Source: JAFECT01 sp035551675
Lineage (GTDB): Bacteria > Pseudomonadota > Alphaproteobacteria > Caulobacterales > Caulobacteraceae
Direction of reading: 5' to 3'
DNA length: 64,000 nt
NCBI GenBank assembly: GCA_035551675.1
Contig: DASZMV010000065.1
Location: 1 to 64,000 of the forward strand
Position numbers and translations under genes: made by a program. Positions 41,814-50,271 of the stretch are shown one piece after another; the first letter of the stretch is position 1, and each line of letters begins with the position of its first letter. The notes under the pieces are model-generated. The model searched no databases and was not told the origin of the DNA. It saw nothing but the letters and a program-made list of their open reading frames with translations.

Positions 41814-42199
41814 TGGGGTTCTCTCCGATGGGTTTTCACGCACGGGGTCGCGCGCGAGACGCTCACATAGCGTTCACAATCATGTTAGAACCGTGGCCTG
41901 CGTCAAGGCCGCGCGGGCGAAAGCTTTGCCAATTTCTTGCGACAGCGGTGCGACGGGCTCCCGACCGGCCTGTGCGACGGACAGGCGCGGCAATAAAATC
42001 GTCTTCAGGATCAAGGCTTAAGCGGCGCCGGTCGCGACCGCTTCCGCGACGGTCCGGGGCCCTGGCCCCGGTCCGAAAATTGCCTCTGAAAAGTCGCGGT
42101 GCGCCCGGCTCGACCGGCGCGGCGGCGGCGGCGGGCCCCCCGGTTCGCGTGGGAGTGGCGGCCCGGCCGTGATCGCTCCGGCCGGGCGCCGATTCGCCC
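41814..42199. other. Intergenic region between M13 peptidase and small lipoprotein genes
   Basis: About 385 bp without a convincing gene. It holds a hairpin just after the M13 stop (42160-42186, 8-bp arms, no T-run), an imperfect GC-rich palindrome around 42050-42078, and must hold the lipoprotein promoter near 41830-41900. Confidence 0.5.
42160..42186 (-). terminator. Hairpin downstream of the M13 peptidase gene
   Basis: A perfect 8-bp GCCCGGCC/GGCCGGGC stem with an 11-nt loop, 13 nt past the minus-strand stop. No T-run follows, so it may be a weak or factor-assisted terminator. Confidence 0.4.
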
Positions 42200-44257
42200 C
42201 TACCAGATGCGGACCCGGTCCTTGGGCGCGAGATAGAGCTTCTGCCCCGGCTTGACCTGGAAGGCGTCGTACCAGGCGTCCACGTTGCGCACCGTGTCGG
42301 CGCGATACATGCCGGGCGCATGGCCGTCGGTCAGCAAGAGGCGACGCAGCAGCGGCTCGCGGTACTTGGTCCGCCAGATCTCGCCGAAGCGGATGAAGAA
42401 GCGCTGGTCGCCGGAATAGCCCTGTGCCGGCGCCGCCTCCTTGCCGCCCAGCGACGCGCGATAGCCGTCGTAGGCGGCCGACACGCCCGCCACGTCGGCG
42501 ATATTTTCCGAAATCGTCAGCTTGCCGTTCACATGCATGTCGGGCAGCGGCTGATAGGCGTCGAACTGGGCCGCCAGCCGATCGGCGGCGGCGCGGAAGT
42601 GCGCGAAGTCCTGCGGCGTCCACCAGTTCACCAGGCGGCCATAGGCGTCGAACTGACTGCCCTGGTCGTCGAAGCTGTGGCTGATTTCGTGGCCGATCGT
42701 GGCGCCGATGCCGCCGTAGTTCAGCACCGCGTCGGCGTCCTTGTCGTAGAACGGCGGCTCCAGGATTGCGGCGGGGAAGTTCAGCGCGTTTTGCAATGGC
42801 AGATTCACCGCGTTCACCGTCTGCGGCGTCATGCGCCAGAGCGTGTGATCGACCGGTCCCGCGAGTTCCGCCAGATCCTGCTGGTAGCGATAGGCGTCGG
42901 CGCGTTCGCTGTTGCCCAGCGCGTCGCCGCGCACGATCTGCAGGCCGGAATAGTCGCGCCATTTATCGGGATAGCCGACGCCGATATAGAGCGTCTTCAG
43001 CTTTTCCTCGGCCTTGGCCTTGGTCTGCGGCGACATCCAGTCGAGGCGGTCGATGCGCTTGCCGAAGGCGGCGACGATGTTGGCCACCATCGCCTGGGCC
43101 TTGGCCTTGGCTTCCGGCGGGAAGTACTTGGCGACATAGAGTTTGCCGACCGCGTCGCCTAGGTCGGCGCTGGTCGCGTCCACCGCCAGCTTGTCGCGCG
43201 GGCGCTGTTGCGGCGCACCGGTCAAGGTCTGGCCGTAGAAGGCGAAGCTCTCGTCGCGGAACGCCTGGGGCAGCACGGCGGAATTGGCGTCGAGCTTGTG
43301 GAAGGTCAGCCAGTCTTTCCACACTTCGATCGGCTGGCTTCCCACCAGCGCCGCGATGCCGGTGACCGCGCCCGGCTGCCAGACGTCGAGGCTGGTGCGG
43401 CCGTCGAGTTTCGCGGCCTTGAAGAAGGTCGCCCAGTCGAGGCCCGGCGCCTTGGTCGCGAATGCGCTCTCGGCCCAGACGTTGTTCGCCTTGTGCACGT
43501 CCTCGGAATCGGCGCGCGCGACGTGCACCTGCGCGATCTTCTTCTCGAGATCGTAGATCCCTTGCGCGCGCGCGTCGGCGTTGTCGATGTTGGCGAGCTT
43601 CAGGATCGTCGCGATGTGCTGGCGATACTTGGTCTGGGTGTCGACCATCTTCGGGTCGGTTTTCAAATAATAGTCGCGATCGGGCAGACCGAGACCGCCC
43701 TGCATCAGATAGCCCTGGTTCTTCGTCGGGTCGTCGAAGCTCGGCGCCACCCACAGGCCGAAGAGGTGCGGCGTGTGGAAGTTGGTGTTGTTCAAGGCGT
43801 CGACGTCGGTGCGCAGGCTCTCGCCCAGGGTTTGCGCCAGCGCGGTCTTGTCGGTGATGGCGGCGATGGCGTCGAGTTCGGGCTTGATCGGGGCCAGGCC
43901 CTTGGCGTCGATGCCCTTGGTGTCGACGAAGCTCGCGTAGTAGTCGGCGACCTTGGCGGTCTCGGATCCCGCCGCGGGCTTCTGTGCATCCAGGCCTGAG
44001 ATCAGATCGGCCAGTCGCCGATTCGCCAGGTCCGCGAGAATCGCGAAATTGCCCCAGCTCGAACGGTCCGGTGGAATGGCGGTGGTCTTCACCCAGGTCC
44101 CGTTGACGAAGCTGAAGAAGTCGTCGCCGGGCTTCACCGTCAGGTCCATGCCCTTCAGGTCGAGGCCGTGCGAATTGCTGTCCTGGGACCCGGGGCCCGA
44201 ACAGGCGCAGAGGACGGCCAGCGCGCAGGCGGCGATGGCGAGATGGTTTCTGGACAT
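42200..44257 (-). CDS. M13 (neprilysin-type) zinc metallopeptidase, lipoprotein
   Basis: A 685-residue protein with a lipoprotein signal (ALAVLCACS). The zinc site is GATIGHEISHSFDDQG with His523, Glu524 and His527; the third ligand Glu lies in SENIADVAG downstream. The C-terminus ends DRVRIW, matching the C-x-V-W end of the family. M13 enzymes cleave oligopeptides N-terminal to hydrophobic residues; the lipid anchor places it in the periplasm. Confidence 0.92.
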   Translation of the reverse strand: MSRNHLAIAACALAVLCACSGPGSQDSNSHGLDLKGMDLTVKPGDDFFSFVNGTWVKTTAIPPDRSSWGNFAILADLANRRLADLISGLDAQKPAAGSETAKVADYYASFVDTKGIDAKGLAPIKPELDAIAAITDKTALAQTLGESLRTDVDALNNTNFHTPHLFGLWVAPSFDDPTKNQGYLMQGGLGLPDRDYYLKTDPKMVDTQTKYRQHIATILKLANIDNADARAQGIYDLEKKIAQVHVARADSEDVHKANNVWAESAFATKAPGLDWATFFKAAKLDGRTSLDVWQPGAVTGIAALVGSQPIEVWKDWLTFHKLDANSAVLPQAFRDESFAFYGQTLTGAPQQRPRDKLAVDATSADLGDAVGKLYVAKYFPPEAKAKAQAMVANIVAAFGKRIDRLDWMSPQTKAKAEEKLKTLYIGVGYPDKWRDYSGLQIVRGDALGNSERADAYRYQQDLAELAGPVDHTLWRMTPQTVNAVNLPLQNALNFPAAILEPPFYDKDADAVLNYGGIGATIGHEISHSFDDQGSQFDAYGRLVNWWTPQDFAHFRAAADRLAAQFDAYQPLPDMHVNGKLTISENIADVAGVSAAYDGYRASLGGKEAAPAQGYSGDQRFFIRFGEIWRTKYREPLLRRLLLTDGHAPGMYRADTVRNVDAWYDAFQVKPGQKLYLAPKDRVRIW

Positions 44258-44414
44258 GGGCTTCCCCGCCTGTTCTTTGTCGTTACGCTGACGTCGTTCG
44301 CCTGGGGCGCGAACACACGCCGCGTGAACACACGCCTAGGCCCGGCGCAATTTAGCGTTCCGCGCGCCGGTCTCAAGGCATAGCTTTGAACGAACCCGCG
44401 GGGGAGGGGTTCCC

Positions 44415-45356
44415 ATGACAGCGAAACACGAGCGCGCGCCGGGCTTACGTGTCTGGGCGGCCGCCGCCTGCGCGCTGGGGACGATCGTTGCATCCGCGCC
44501 TGCATCTGCGTCTTACGCACACAACACCACGTTCGCCGAATTGAAGGCGCGCCCGCACACGGCCAAGCCGGACGCGCGCCTGCGCTACGGCGATCAGGCT
44601 TCCCAGTTCGTCGAACTTTGGCTGCCCAAGGGACGCGGACCGCATCCGGTGGTGATCATGATCCATGGCGGTTGCTGGATCGAGAAGGTGGCCGGCCTGA
44701 ACCTGCAGGACTTCGTGTCCGAGGATCTTCGCGCGCATGGCGTCGCGGTGTGGAACGTCGAATACCGTCGTCTGGGAGAACCCGGCGCCGGCTATCCCGG
44801 CACCTTCGAGGACGTAGCCAAGGCGGTCGACCTGCTCGGCGCCGACGCCGCGAAATATCATCTGAAACTCGAGCGCGTCGTCGCCGTGGGACACTCCGCC
44901 GGCGGGCATCTCGGCCTGTGGGCGGCGGCGCGGCCGAAGCTGCCGAAATCATCGCCGCTGTGGCGCGCGCATCCGCAACGCATCGACGCGGTGGTGGCGA
45001 TCGGCCAGCTCGGCGATCTGCACGACGACCCTGAGGTCACGGCCAACGCCTGCGGCGCCGACACCATCGCCAAACTCGTCGGGCCGCCCACGGCGTCCCA
45101 CCCTGATGTCTATGCCGATACTTCGCCCGATTTGATGGAGCCGTTTGCGGCGCGTCAGATTCTGATGCACGGCTCGGTCGACGATCTCGCCCCGCCCAAG
45201 GCCGGCGAGCTCTATCGCGACAGCGCCGAAAAGCACGGCGGCAAGGTCGAGTTCATCGTCATCCCCAACGCTAACCATTTCGACCTGATCACGCCCGGGA
45301 CCGACGCCTGGTCGCGCATCCGCGCGGTGATCCTGGACCAGCTCAAGTCCGGGTGA
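44415..45356 (+). CDS. Exported alpha/beta-hydrolase (esterase/peptidase S9-like)
   Basis: A 313-residue protein with a signal peptide (cleavage near ASAS). VIMIHGGCW is the oxyanion HGG motif, AVGHSAGGHLGLW holds the nucleophile Ser, and GSVDDLAPP and NANHFDLI give the probable Asp and His. It resembles BD-FAE/carboxylesterase-type hydrolases. The substrate cannot be told. It lies just before the molybdate operon but is probably unrelated. Confidence 0.85.
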   Translation: MTAKHERAPGLRVWAAAACALGTIVASAPASASYAHNTTFAELKARPHTAKPDARLRYGDQASQFVELWLPKGRGPHPVVIMIHGGCWIEKVAGLNLQDFVSEDLRAHGVAVWNVEYRRLGEPGAGYPGTFEDVAKAVDLLGADAAKYHLKLERVVAVGHSAGGHLGLWAAARPKLPKSSPLWRAHPQRIDAVVAIGQLGDLHDDPEVTANACGADTIAKLVGPPTASHPDVYADTSPDLMEPFAARQILMHGSVDDLAPPKAGELYRDSAEKHGGKVEFIVIPNANHFDLITPGTDAWSRIRAVILDQLKSG

Positions 45357-45367
45357 GCGGCCCCGAT

Positions 45368-45392
45368 CGTTGTGTTACAAGGCTGCATAACG
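45368..45392. promoter_or_regulatory. Candidate Mo-box (ModE-type site) upstream of modA
   Basis: CGTTGTGT and GCATAACG face each other across 9 nt, an imperfect inverted repeat resembling the CGTTATAT/ATATAACG half-sites of molybdate-responsive regulators. It ends 16 nt before the modA start codon. No ModE gene is in the window. Confidence 0.4.
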
Positions 45393-45408
45393 CTTGCGGG
45401 AGGCCCCG

Positions 45409-46173
45409 ATGTTGCGGGCGCTGTTGGTTTCCGTCCTCGCCGCCCTGACCCTGGGCGCGGCGTCGCCGCCGCTCACGGTCGATGTTTTCGCCGCCGCCAG
45501 CCTGAAGGAGGCGGTCGATGACGCCGCCGCCGCCTATCGGGCGAAAACCGGGGTGAAAATTCGCGCGACCTACGCCTCCTCGGCCCAGCTCGCCAAACAG
45601 ATCGACCAAGGTGCGCCGGCGGACCTGTTCATCTCCGCCGACAACGAATGGATGGACTGGTCGGCCAGACGTAACCTGATGGACCCGCCCACCCGCCGCG
45701 TCATCGCCTCCAACGCCCTGGTGCTGGTCGCGCCGCGCGACTCGAAGATCAGACCGTTCACCCTTGCGCGCGGCGCCCCCCTGGCGAAACTGGCCGATGG
45801 CGGACGCATCGCCGTCGGCGATATGGCAAGCGTGCCGGCCGGCCTCTACGCAAAGTCGGCGTTCACCCGTCTCGGGATATGGGATCAGGTGAAGGACTAT
45901 CTCGCCCAGGGCGAGAACGTGCGTGCGGCGCTGGCGTTTGTGGCGCGAGGTGAGGCGCCGCTCGGAGTCGTCTATGCGACCGACGCCAAGGCCGAACCCA
46001 AGGTGAAAGTGATCGCCGTGTTTCCCGAAAGCTCGCACGCCCCGATCGTCTATCCCGCCGCCGTCGTGCGCGCGTCGAAACAGGGTCGCGCCGCCGAAGC
46101 ATTTCTGGTGTACCTCGCCGGGCCGGCCGGCCAGGCGATCTTCAAGCGCCGGGGGTTCGGCGCCCCGAGATGA
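45409..46173 (+). CDS. modA: Molybdate ABC transporter substrate-binding protein
   Basis: A 254-residue periplasmic protein with a signal peptide. VDVFAAASLKEAVDDAAAAY, ATYASSAQLAKQI and GAPADLFISADNEWMD carry the Ser and backbone sites that bind the tetrahedral oxyanion. The ATG after GGGAGG is chosen. It is first in modABC, with modB 10 nt downstream. Confidence 0.95.
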   Translation: MLRALLVSVLAALTLGAASPPLTVDVFAAASLKEAVDDAAAAYRAKTGVKIRATYASSAQLAKQIDQGAPADLFISADNEWMDWSARRNLMDPPTRRVIASNALVLVAPRDSKIRPFTLARGAPLAKLADGGRIAVGDMASVPAGLYAKSAFTRLGIWDQVKDYLAQGENVRAALAFVARGEAPLGVVYATDAKAEPKVKVIAVFPESSHAPIVYPAAVVRASKQGRAAEAFLVYLAGPAGQAIFKRRGFGAPR

Positions 46174-46183
46174 TGCGGTCGCG

Positions 46184-46879
46184 ATGAGTTTCAGTTTGAG
46201 CGACGCCGAGATCGAGACCCTGCTGCTGTCGCTGCGCGTGGCGGGCTTGGCGACGCTCGTGGCGCTTCCGCTCGGCGTCTTCGTCGCCTGGGCGCTGGCG
46301 CGGTTCGCTTTCCCGGGTCGCGATTTGATCGCGGGGATTTTACATCTGCCGCTGGTGCTGCCGCCGGTGGTGACGGGCTACGGCCTCCTGGTATTGTTCG
46401 GCGTACACGGGCCGGTCGGGGCTTTCCTGAAACAGTTCGGCATCGTCTTCGCCTTCGATTGGACCGGCGCCGCGCTTGCCGCCGGAGTGATGGGCTTTCC
46501 CTTGCTAGTGCGCGCCGCGCGCCTATCGTTCGAAGCCGTCGATCCAGGTCTGGAACAAGCGGCCGCGACCCTGGGCGCGCCGCCCGGGCGGCGGTTCTTC
46601 CGCGTCACCCTGCCGCTCGCGGCGCCGGGCGTGGTGGCGGGAACCGTGCTCAGTTTCGCCAAGGCGTTCGGCGAGTTCGGCGCCACCATCACCTTCGTCT
46701 CCAACATTCCGGGCCTGACGCGTACGCTGCCCCTCGCCATCTACACCTTCACCCAGACGCCGGACGGCGACGCGGCGGCAGCGCGGCTGGTGATCATCTC
46801 CGTCGTTGTCTCCATCGGCGCGGTGCTGATCGCCGAACGCGTGTCGCGCGCCGTGGCGCGAAGGGCGGCCGGCCTATGA
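46184..46879 (+). CDS. modB: Molybdate ABC transporter permease
   Basis: A 231-residue membrane protein with about five helices and the coupling-helix segment EQAAATLGAPPGRRFFRVTLP. HLPLVLPPVVTGYGLLVLFG is characteristic of ModB. Its stop overlaps the modC start (ATGA). Confidence 0.95.
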   Translation: MSFSLSDAEIETLLLSLRVAGLATLVALPLGVFVAWALARFAFPGRDLIAGILHLPLVLPPVVTGYGLLVLFGVHGPVGAFLKQFGIVFAFDWTGAALAAGVMGFPLLVRAARLSFEAVDPGLEQAAATLGAPPGRRFFRVTLPLAAPGVVAGTVLSFAKAFGEFGATITFVSNIPGLTRTLPLAIYTFTQTPDGDAAAARLVIISVVVSIGAVLIAERVSRAVARRAAGL

Positions 46880-47922
46880 GTCTCGACGTGGACATCGAGG
46901 CGCGCCGCGGCAAATTCACCCTCGACGCCGCCTTTCAAAGCGAAGCGCGCGCGCTTGCTTTGTTCGGCCGGTCCGGCGCGGGAAAGTCCACGCTCGCCGA
47001 TGTCATCGCGGGCCTGACCAAACCCCGGCGCGGCCGCGTCGTCTTCGACGGCGAGACGCTCTACGAACAGCGGCGCACAAATCTGCCCGCGTGGAAGCGC
47101 CGCATCGGCGTGGTGTTCCAGGACCCGCGCCTGTTTCCGCACCTGTCGGTGCGCCAGAACCTGCTGTTCGGCAACGAGGCCGCCGACATCGGCGAGATCG
47201 CCAACTTGTTGGGCATCGACACCCTGCTCGAGCGCCGTCCGCGCAGCCTGTCCGGCGGCGAGGCGCGCCGTGTCGCCATCGGCCGCGCGCTCGCGGCCAA
47301 GCCGCGCCTGCTGATCCTAGACGAACCGCTGGCCGGTCTCGACGGCGCGCGGCGGGCGGAGCTTTTGCCCTATCTCGAAAGGTTGAAGCGCGAGGGCGGG
47401 CCGCCGCTCGTCTACGTCAGCCACAGCGTCGACGAAGTGACGCGTCTGGCCGACGAGATCGTGCTCCTCGCCCACGGCATGACCCTGGCCTGCGCCCCGG
47501 TGTCGGAAATCTTCGATCATCCCGAAGCCGAGGCGGCCGCGGCGCTGGATGCGCCGATCTCAGTGGTGGAGGCCAAGGTCTCGGGCCACGACGCCGACGG
47601 CACGCATCTGACTCTCGGCGACCAAGGCTTCGTCGTGCCGCGGGTGGACGCCCAACCCGGCGACCGCGCGCGCCTGGTGGTGGACGCCCGCGACGTGGCC
47701 ATCGCTCTGTCGAACCCGCGCGACCTCAGCGTCCAAAATCGCCTGGTCATGCGCGTCGCGGCCCTCAAGCCCCGCGCCGAGGGCGTGGTGGTGCGGCTGG
47801 AGGCGCCGGATCTGGTGCTGAAGTCCCTGGTGACCCCGGCGGCGGTGGCCCAACTGGGGCTGGAGCCCGGGCGGACGGTGGTCGCCTTGGTCAAGGCGAC
47901 TGCGGCGGGGCGCTCGCACTGA
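46876..47922 (+). CDS. modC: Molybdate ABC transporter ATPase
   Basis: A 348-residue ATPase: GRSGAGKST (Walker A), VFQDPRLFPHLSV (Q-loop), LSGGEARRVAIGRAL (signature), LLILDEPLAGLD (Walker B) and YVSHSVDE (H-loop). The C-terminal ~120 residues are a TOBE/Mop-type molybdate-sensing domain. It is translationally coupled to modB. Confidence 0.95.
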   Translation: MSLDVDIEARRGKFTLDAAFQSEARALALFGRSGAGKSTLADVIAGLTKPRRGRVVFDGETLYEQRRTNLPAWKRRIGVVFQDPRLFPHLSVRQNLLFGNEAADIGEIANLLGIDTLLERRPRSLSGGEARRVAIGRALAAKPRLLILDEPLAGLDGARRAELLPYLERLKREGGPPLVYVSHSVDEVTRLADEIVLLAHGMTLACAPVSEIFDHPEAEAAAALDAPISVVEAKVSGHDADGTHLTLGDQGFVVPRVDAQPGDRARLVVDARDVAIALSNPRDLSVQNRLVMRVAALKPRAEGVVVRLEAPDLVLKSLVTPAAVAQLGLEPGRTVVALVKATAAGRSH

Positions 47923-47942
47923 AATCTGATATACGCGCCGCT

Positions 47943-48674
47943 ATGTTCAGCGACCGCGAAGTCGAACGCTACGCCCGCCACCTGGTGCTCCGCGAAATTG
48001 GCGGCCCGGGTCAGCAGAAGCTGAAGGCAGCCCGCGTGCTGGTCGCGGGCGTCGGCGGCATCGGCGGTCCCGCGGCGCTCTATCTCGCGGCCGCCGGCGT
48101 CGGCCGCATCGGCCTGGTCGATGACGACGTGGTGTCGCTGTCGAACCTGCAGCGGCAGATTCAATTCGGCGAAGGCGATCTCGGCCGGTCCAAGGTCGAG
48201 GCCGCGCACGAGCGGATCGGCGCGGTCAATTCCGACATCGCGGTCGAAGCTTTCGAACAACGCATCGCCGCCGACACTGCGCGCGATCTCGTTCGCGGCT
48301 GGAACGTCGTGATCGACGGAACCGACAGTTTTGAAACCCGCGCCCTGGTCGGCGACGCCTGCGTGGCGGAAGGCGCGACCCTGATCGCCGCCGCGGTCGG
48401 GCGCTGGGACGTTCAGGTTGCGGTGCTGCGCGCGAAGCCCTGCTGGCGCTGCTTCGTCCCGGAGCTGCCCCCCGGCGCGGAAACCTGCGCCGCCGTCGGC
48501 GTCGTCGGCGCCCTGACCGGCGTGGCGGGTTCGCTCGCCGCGCTCGCCGCGATCAAGACCATCACCGGCGCGGGCGACGATCCGACCGGCGAGCTGCTGC
48601 TCTTTGATGCGCTGCATTGGCGCACGCGCACGGTGACGATCGCCGCCGATCGGCAGTGTCGGACCTGCGGCTAG
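47943..48674 (+). CDS. moeB: MoeB/ThiF family E1-like adenylyltransferase
   Basis: A 243-residue enzyme. RYARHLVLREIGGPGQQKL is the family N-terminus, VAGVGGIGGPAALYLAAAG the nucleotide loop, and NLQRQIQFGEGDLGRSK the catalytic segment. CWRC and CRTC are the paired zinc ligands. It adenylates the C-terminal Gly of a sulfur-carrier protein: MoaD for molybdopterin (MoeB) or ThiS for thiamine (ThiF). Its place 20 nt after modC favours the molybdenum role. Confidence 0.85.
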   Translation: MFSDREVERYARHLVLREIGGPGQQKLKAARVLVAGVGGIGGPAALYLAAAGVGRIGLVDDDVVSLSNLQRQIQFGEGDLGRSKVEAAHERIGAVNSDIAVEAFEQRIAADTARDLVRGWNVVIDGTDSFETRALVGDACVAEGATLIAAAVGRWDVQVAVLRAKPCWRCFVPELPPGAETCAAVGVVGALTGVAGSLAALAAIKTITGAGDDPTGELLLFDALHWRTRTVTIAADRQCRTCG

Positions 48675-50269
48675 CGCTTGTTCGCTTCGTACTGGACCGT
48701 GTAGCGCAGCACTCGGTGCTCGCCGGGCGCTAAGCGAAATGTCCAGGCCGGCGCACCAAATTCCAGCGTGTGGCGCTCGCTCTCGCGCACGACCTTCGCA
48801 CCGTCGTGGTCATCGCCGTGCAAGATCTCCAGGGTCACAGGCGTCGCCTTGCGGTTGTCAACCGTGATCTCAAGGTCCATCTGGTGCACCGCCTTGTCCC
48901 ACCACACCGGCCGCACCGCAGTAATACGCCGGTCAATTTCCAGATCGAGCGCGTGTCCGACCAGCAGGTCGATCGGACCACCCTTAGGGGTGTCCTTGAT
49001 GTGGGATTGACCGGTGAACACCAGCGCGCCCCGCTGGTCCGGCGCGAGGACCAACAAGGTCCCCTCGGGCAAGGGCAGTCCGAGGCCGTTTTCCTTGGTG
49101 TTCATCAGGCGCAACCGCTCTTCCGGCGGCCCGGTGTTGTCGTCGTTGTCGGTGAGCGTCTCGTCGTAGACGTCGACGCTCGCGCTATAATAGCGCTCGA
49201 ACGTCACGCCCGCCTGGTCGATAAACTGAATCTGCTTGACCTGTTGCGCGGCGACGGTGGTGGGGTCCGGCAACGAATAGAGCTTGTAGTCGCCGAGCGC
49301 ACGCGGATCGATACGTGATCCCGTGACGACCACCTCCTGCACGCTGCTGTTTTGCAAGCCTTCCACAGGCGGCGGCGGCGGCGGCGGAGGCGGCGGGGGT
49401 GGAGGCGCTCCGAACAGGCCGTGGTGCGGCCACACGATGTTGACCGGCCAGCAGTCGTCCACGAGGAGCCGGTGGTCTGCGTCGGTGGGTTCGTCGTCGC
49501 CGGTGAGGGAAAGGCGGCCGGCGACGAGGTCGGTTGGAACGCGATCGAAGTTCACCGCGCCGAAGTTCGCCAGCGTGATGTAACCCGTCAGGTCGAAGGT
49601 CCGGCCGTCGGGGTTCACCCGCGCCACATAGGTCGCCATCCAGTTCAGGGCAGTCGCGATGTAGCTGAGCTTGACGACGTAGCGTCCGGCCTTCGGCGCG
49701 TTGGTCCGCACCGACAGCACGCCCGCGTCGCTCAGGCCGTCCGGCGCGCGGTCGAACACCAAGCGTTCGGGCAGGCCCGAACAGTTCAGCGCCTCGTAGC
49801 GACCGCCGAAATCGAGCATGACGCCGTGCGGACCCGAACGGATCACGGCCGACGCGGTGGTGACTTGGCCGGTTTTCGGATTGGTGCGCACGACCTCGAC
49901 GGTCTTGCCGATCGACTTCTGCACCAGGGTTCCGGGACTGAGCAGGTCGTAGTCGAAGTTGCGCTCGATCACGGCGGCCGGCAGACCTTCGATCTGCGCG
50001 GTCTGCGGAACCAGCGTGTCGGCGACGCCGCGGAACCTGACGACGGCAGGACCCGCGGGCAGGTCGATGGTACGCGTCTCGGTGACCAGCGCCATGCCGT
50101 CCTTGCGATTGTCGGGATCGCGCGGCGGCTTGATGTCGTCGGCGAGGTTTCCGCGCCGGTAGATTGCGACCGCGACGGAATCCGCCTTCTCGGACACGAC
50201 GTCGCCGGCCACGGCCGAACCGGCCGCCAGCCACGCCGCCGCCGCCAGGACCCAGGCCCAGCGCGCCAT
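48671..50269 (-). CDS. Exported DUF4139 protein with polyproline tract and TonB-box-like segment
   Basis: A 532-residue protein with a signal peptide (cleavage near AVAG). It has the DUF4140/DUF4139 layout of MuiA-type proteins (FDYDLLSPGTLVQKSIGKTV, LNWMATYVARVNPDGRTFDL). Residues 289-301 are thirteen consecutive prolines, followed by SSVQEVVVTGSRIDP (308-322). That string is nearly identical to the TonB box/plug start of caulobacterial and sphingomonad TonB receptors, and the paralogue next door lacks it. Function is unknown. Its stop overlaps the moeB stop tail to tail by 4 nt. Confidence 0.82.
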   Translation of the reverse strand: MARWAWVLAAAAWLAAGSAVAGDVVSEKADSVAVAIYRRGNLADDIKPPRDPDNRKDGMALVTETRTIDLPAGPAVVRFRGVADTLVPQTAQIEGLPAAVIERNFDYDLLSPGTLVQKSIGKTVEVVRTNPKTGQVTTASAVIRSGPHGVMLDFGGRYEALNCSGLPERLVFDRAPDGLSDAGVLSVRTNAPKAGRYVVKLSYIATALNWMATYVARVNPDGRTFDLTGYITLANFGAVNFDRVPTDLVAGRLSLTGDDEPTDADHRLLVDDCWPVNIVWPHHGLFGAPPPPPPPPPPPPPVEGLQNSSVQEVVVTGSRIDPRALGDYKLYSLPDPTTVAAQQVKQIQFIDQAGVTFERYYSASVDVYDETLTDNDDNTGPPEERLRLMNTKENGLGLPLPEGTLLVLAPDQRGALVFTGQSHIKDTPKGGPIDLLVGHALDLEIDRRITAVRPVWWDKAVHQMDLEITVDNRKATPVTLEILHGDDHDGAKVVRESERHTLEFGAPAWTFRLAPGEHRVLRYTVQYEANKR

Positions 50270-50271
50270 GC

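Noticed and set aside
49352..49440. GGC-rich run as a possible repeat array
   Set aside because: It encodes the proline tract of the DUF4139 protein in frame and has no repeat-spacer structure.
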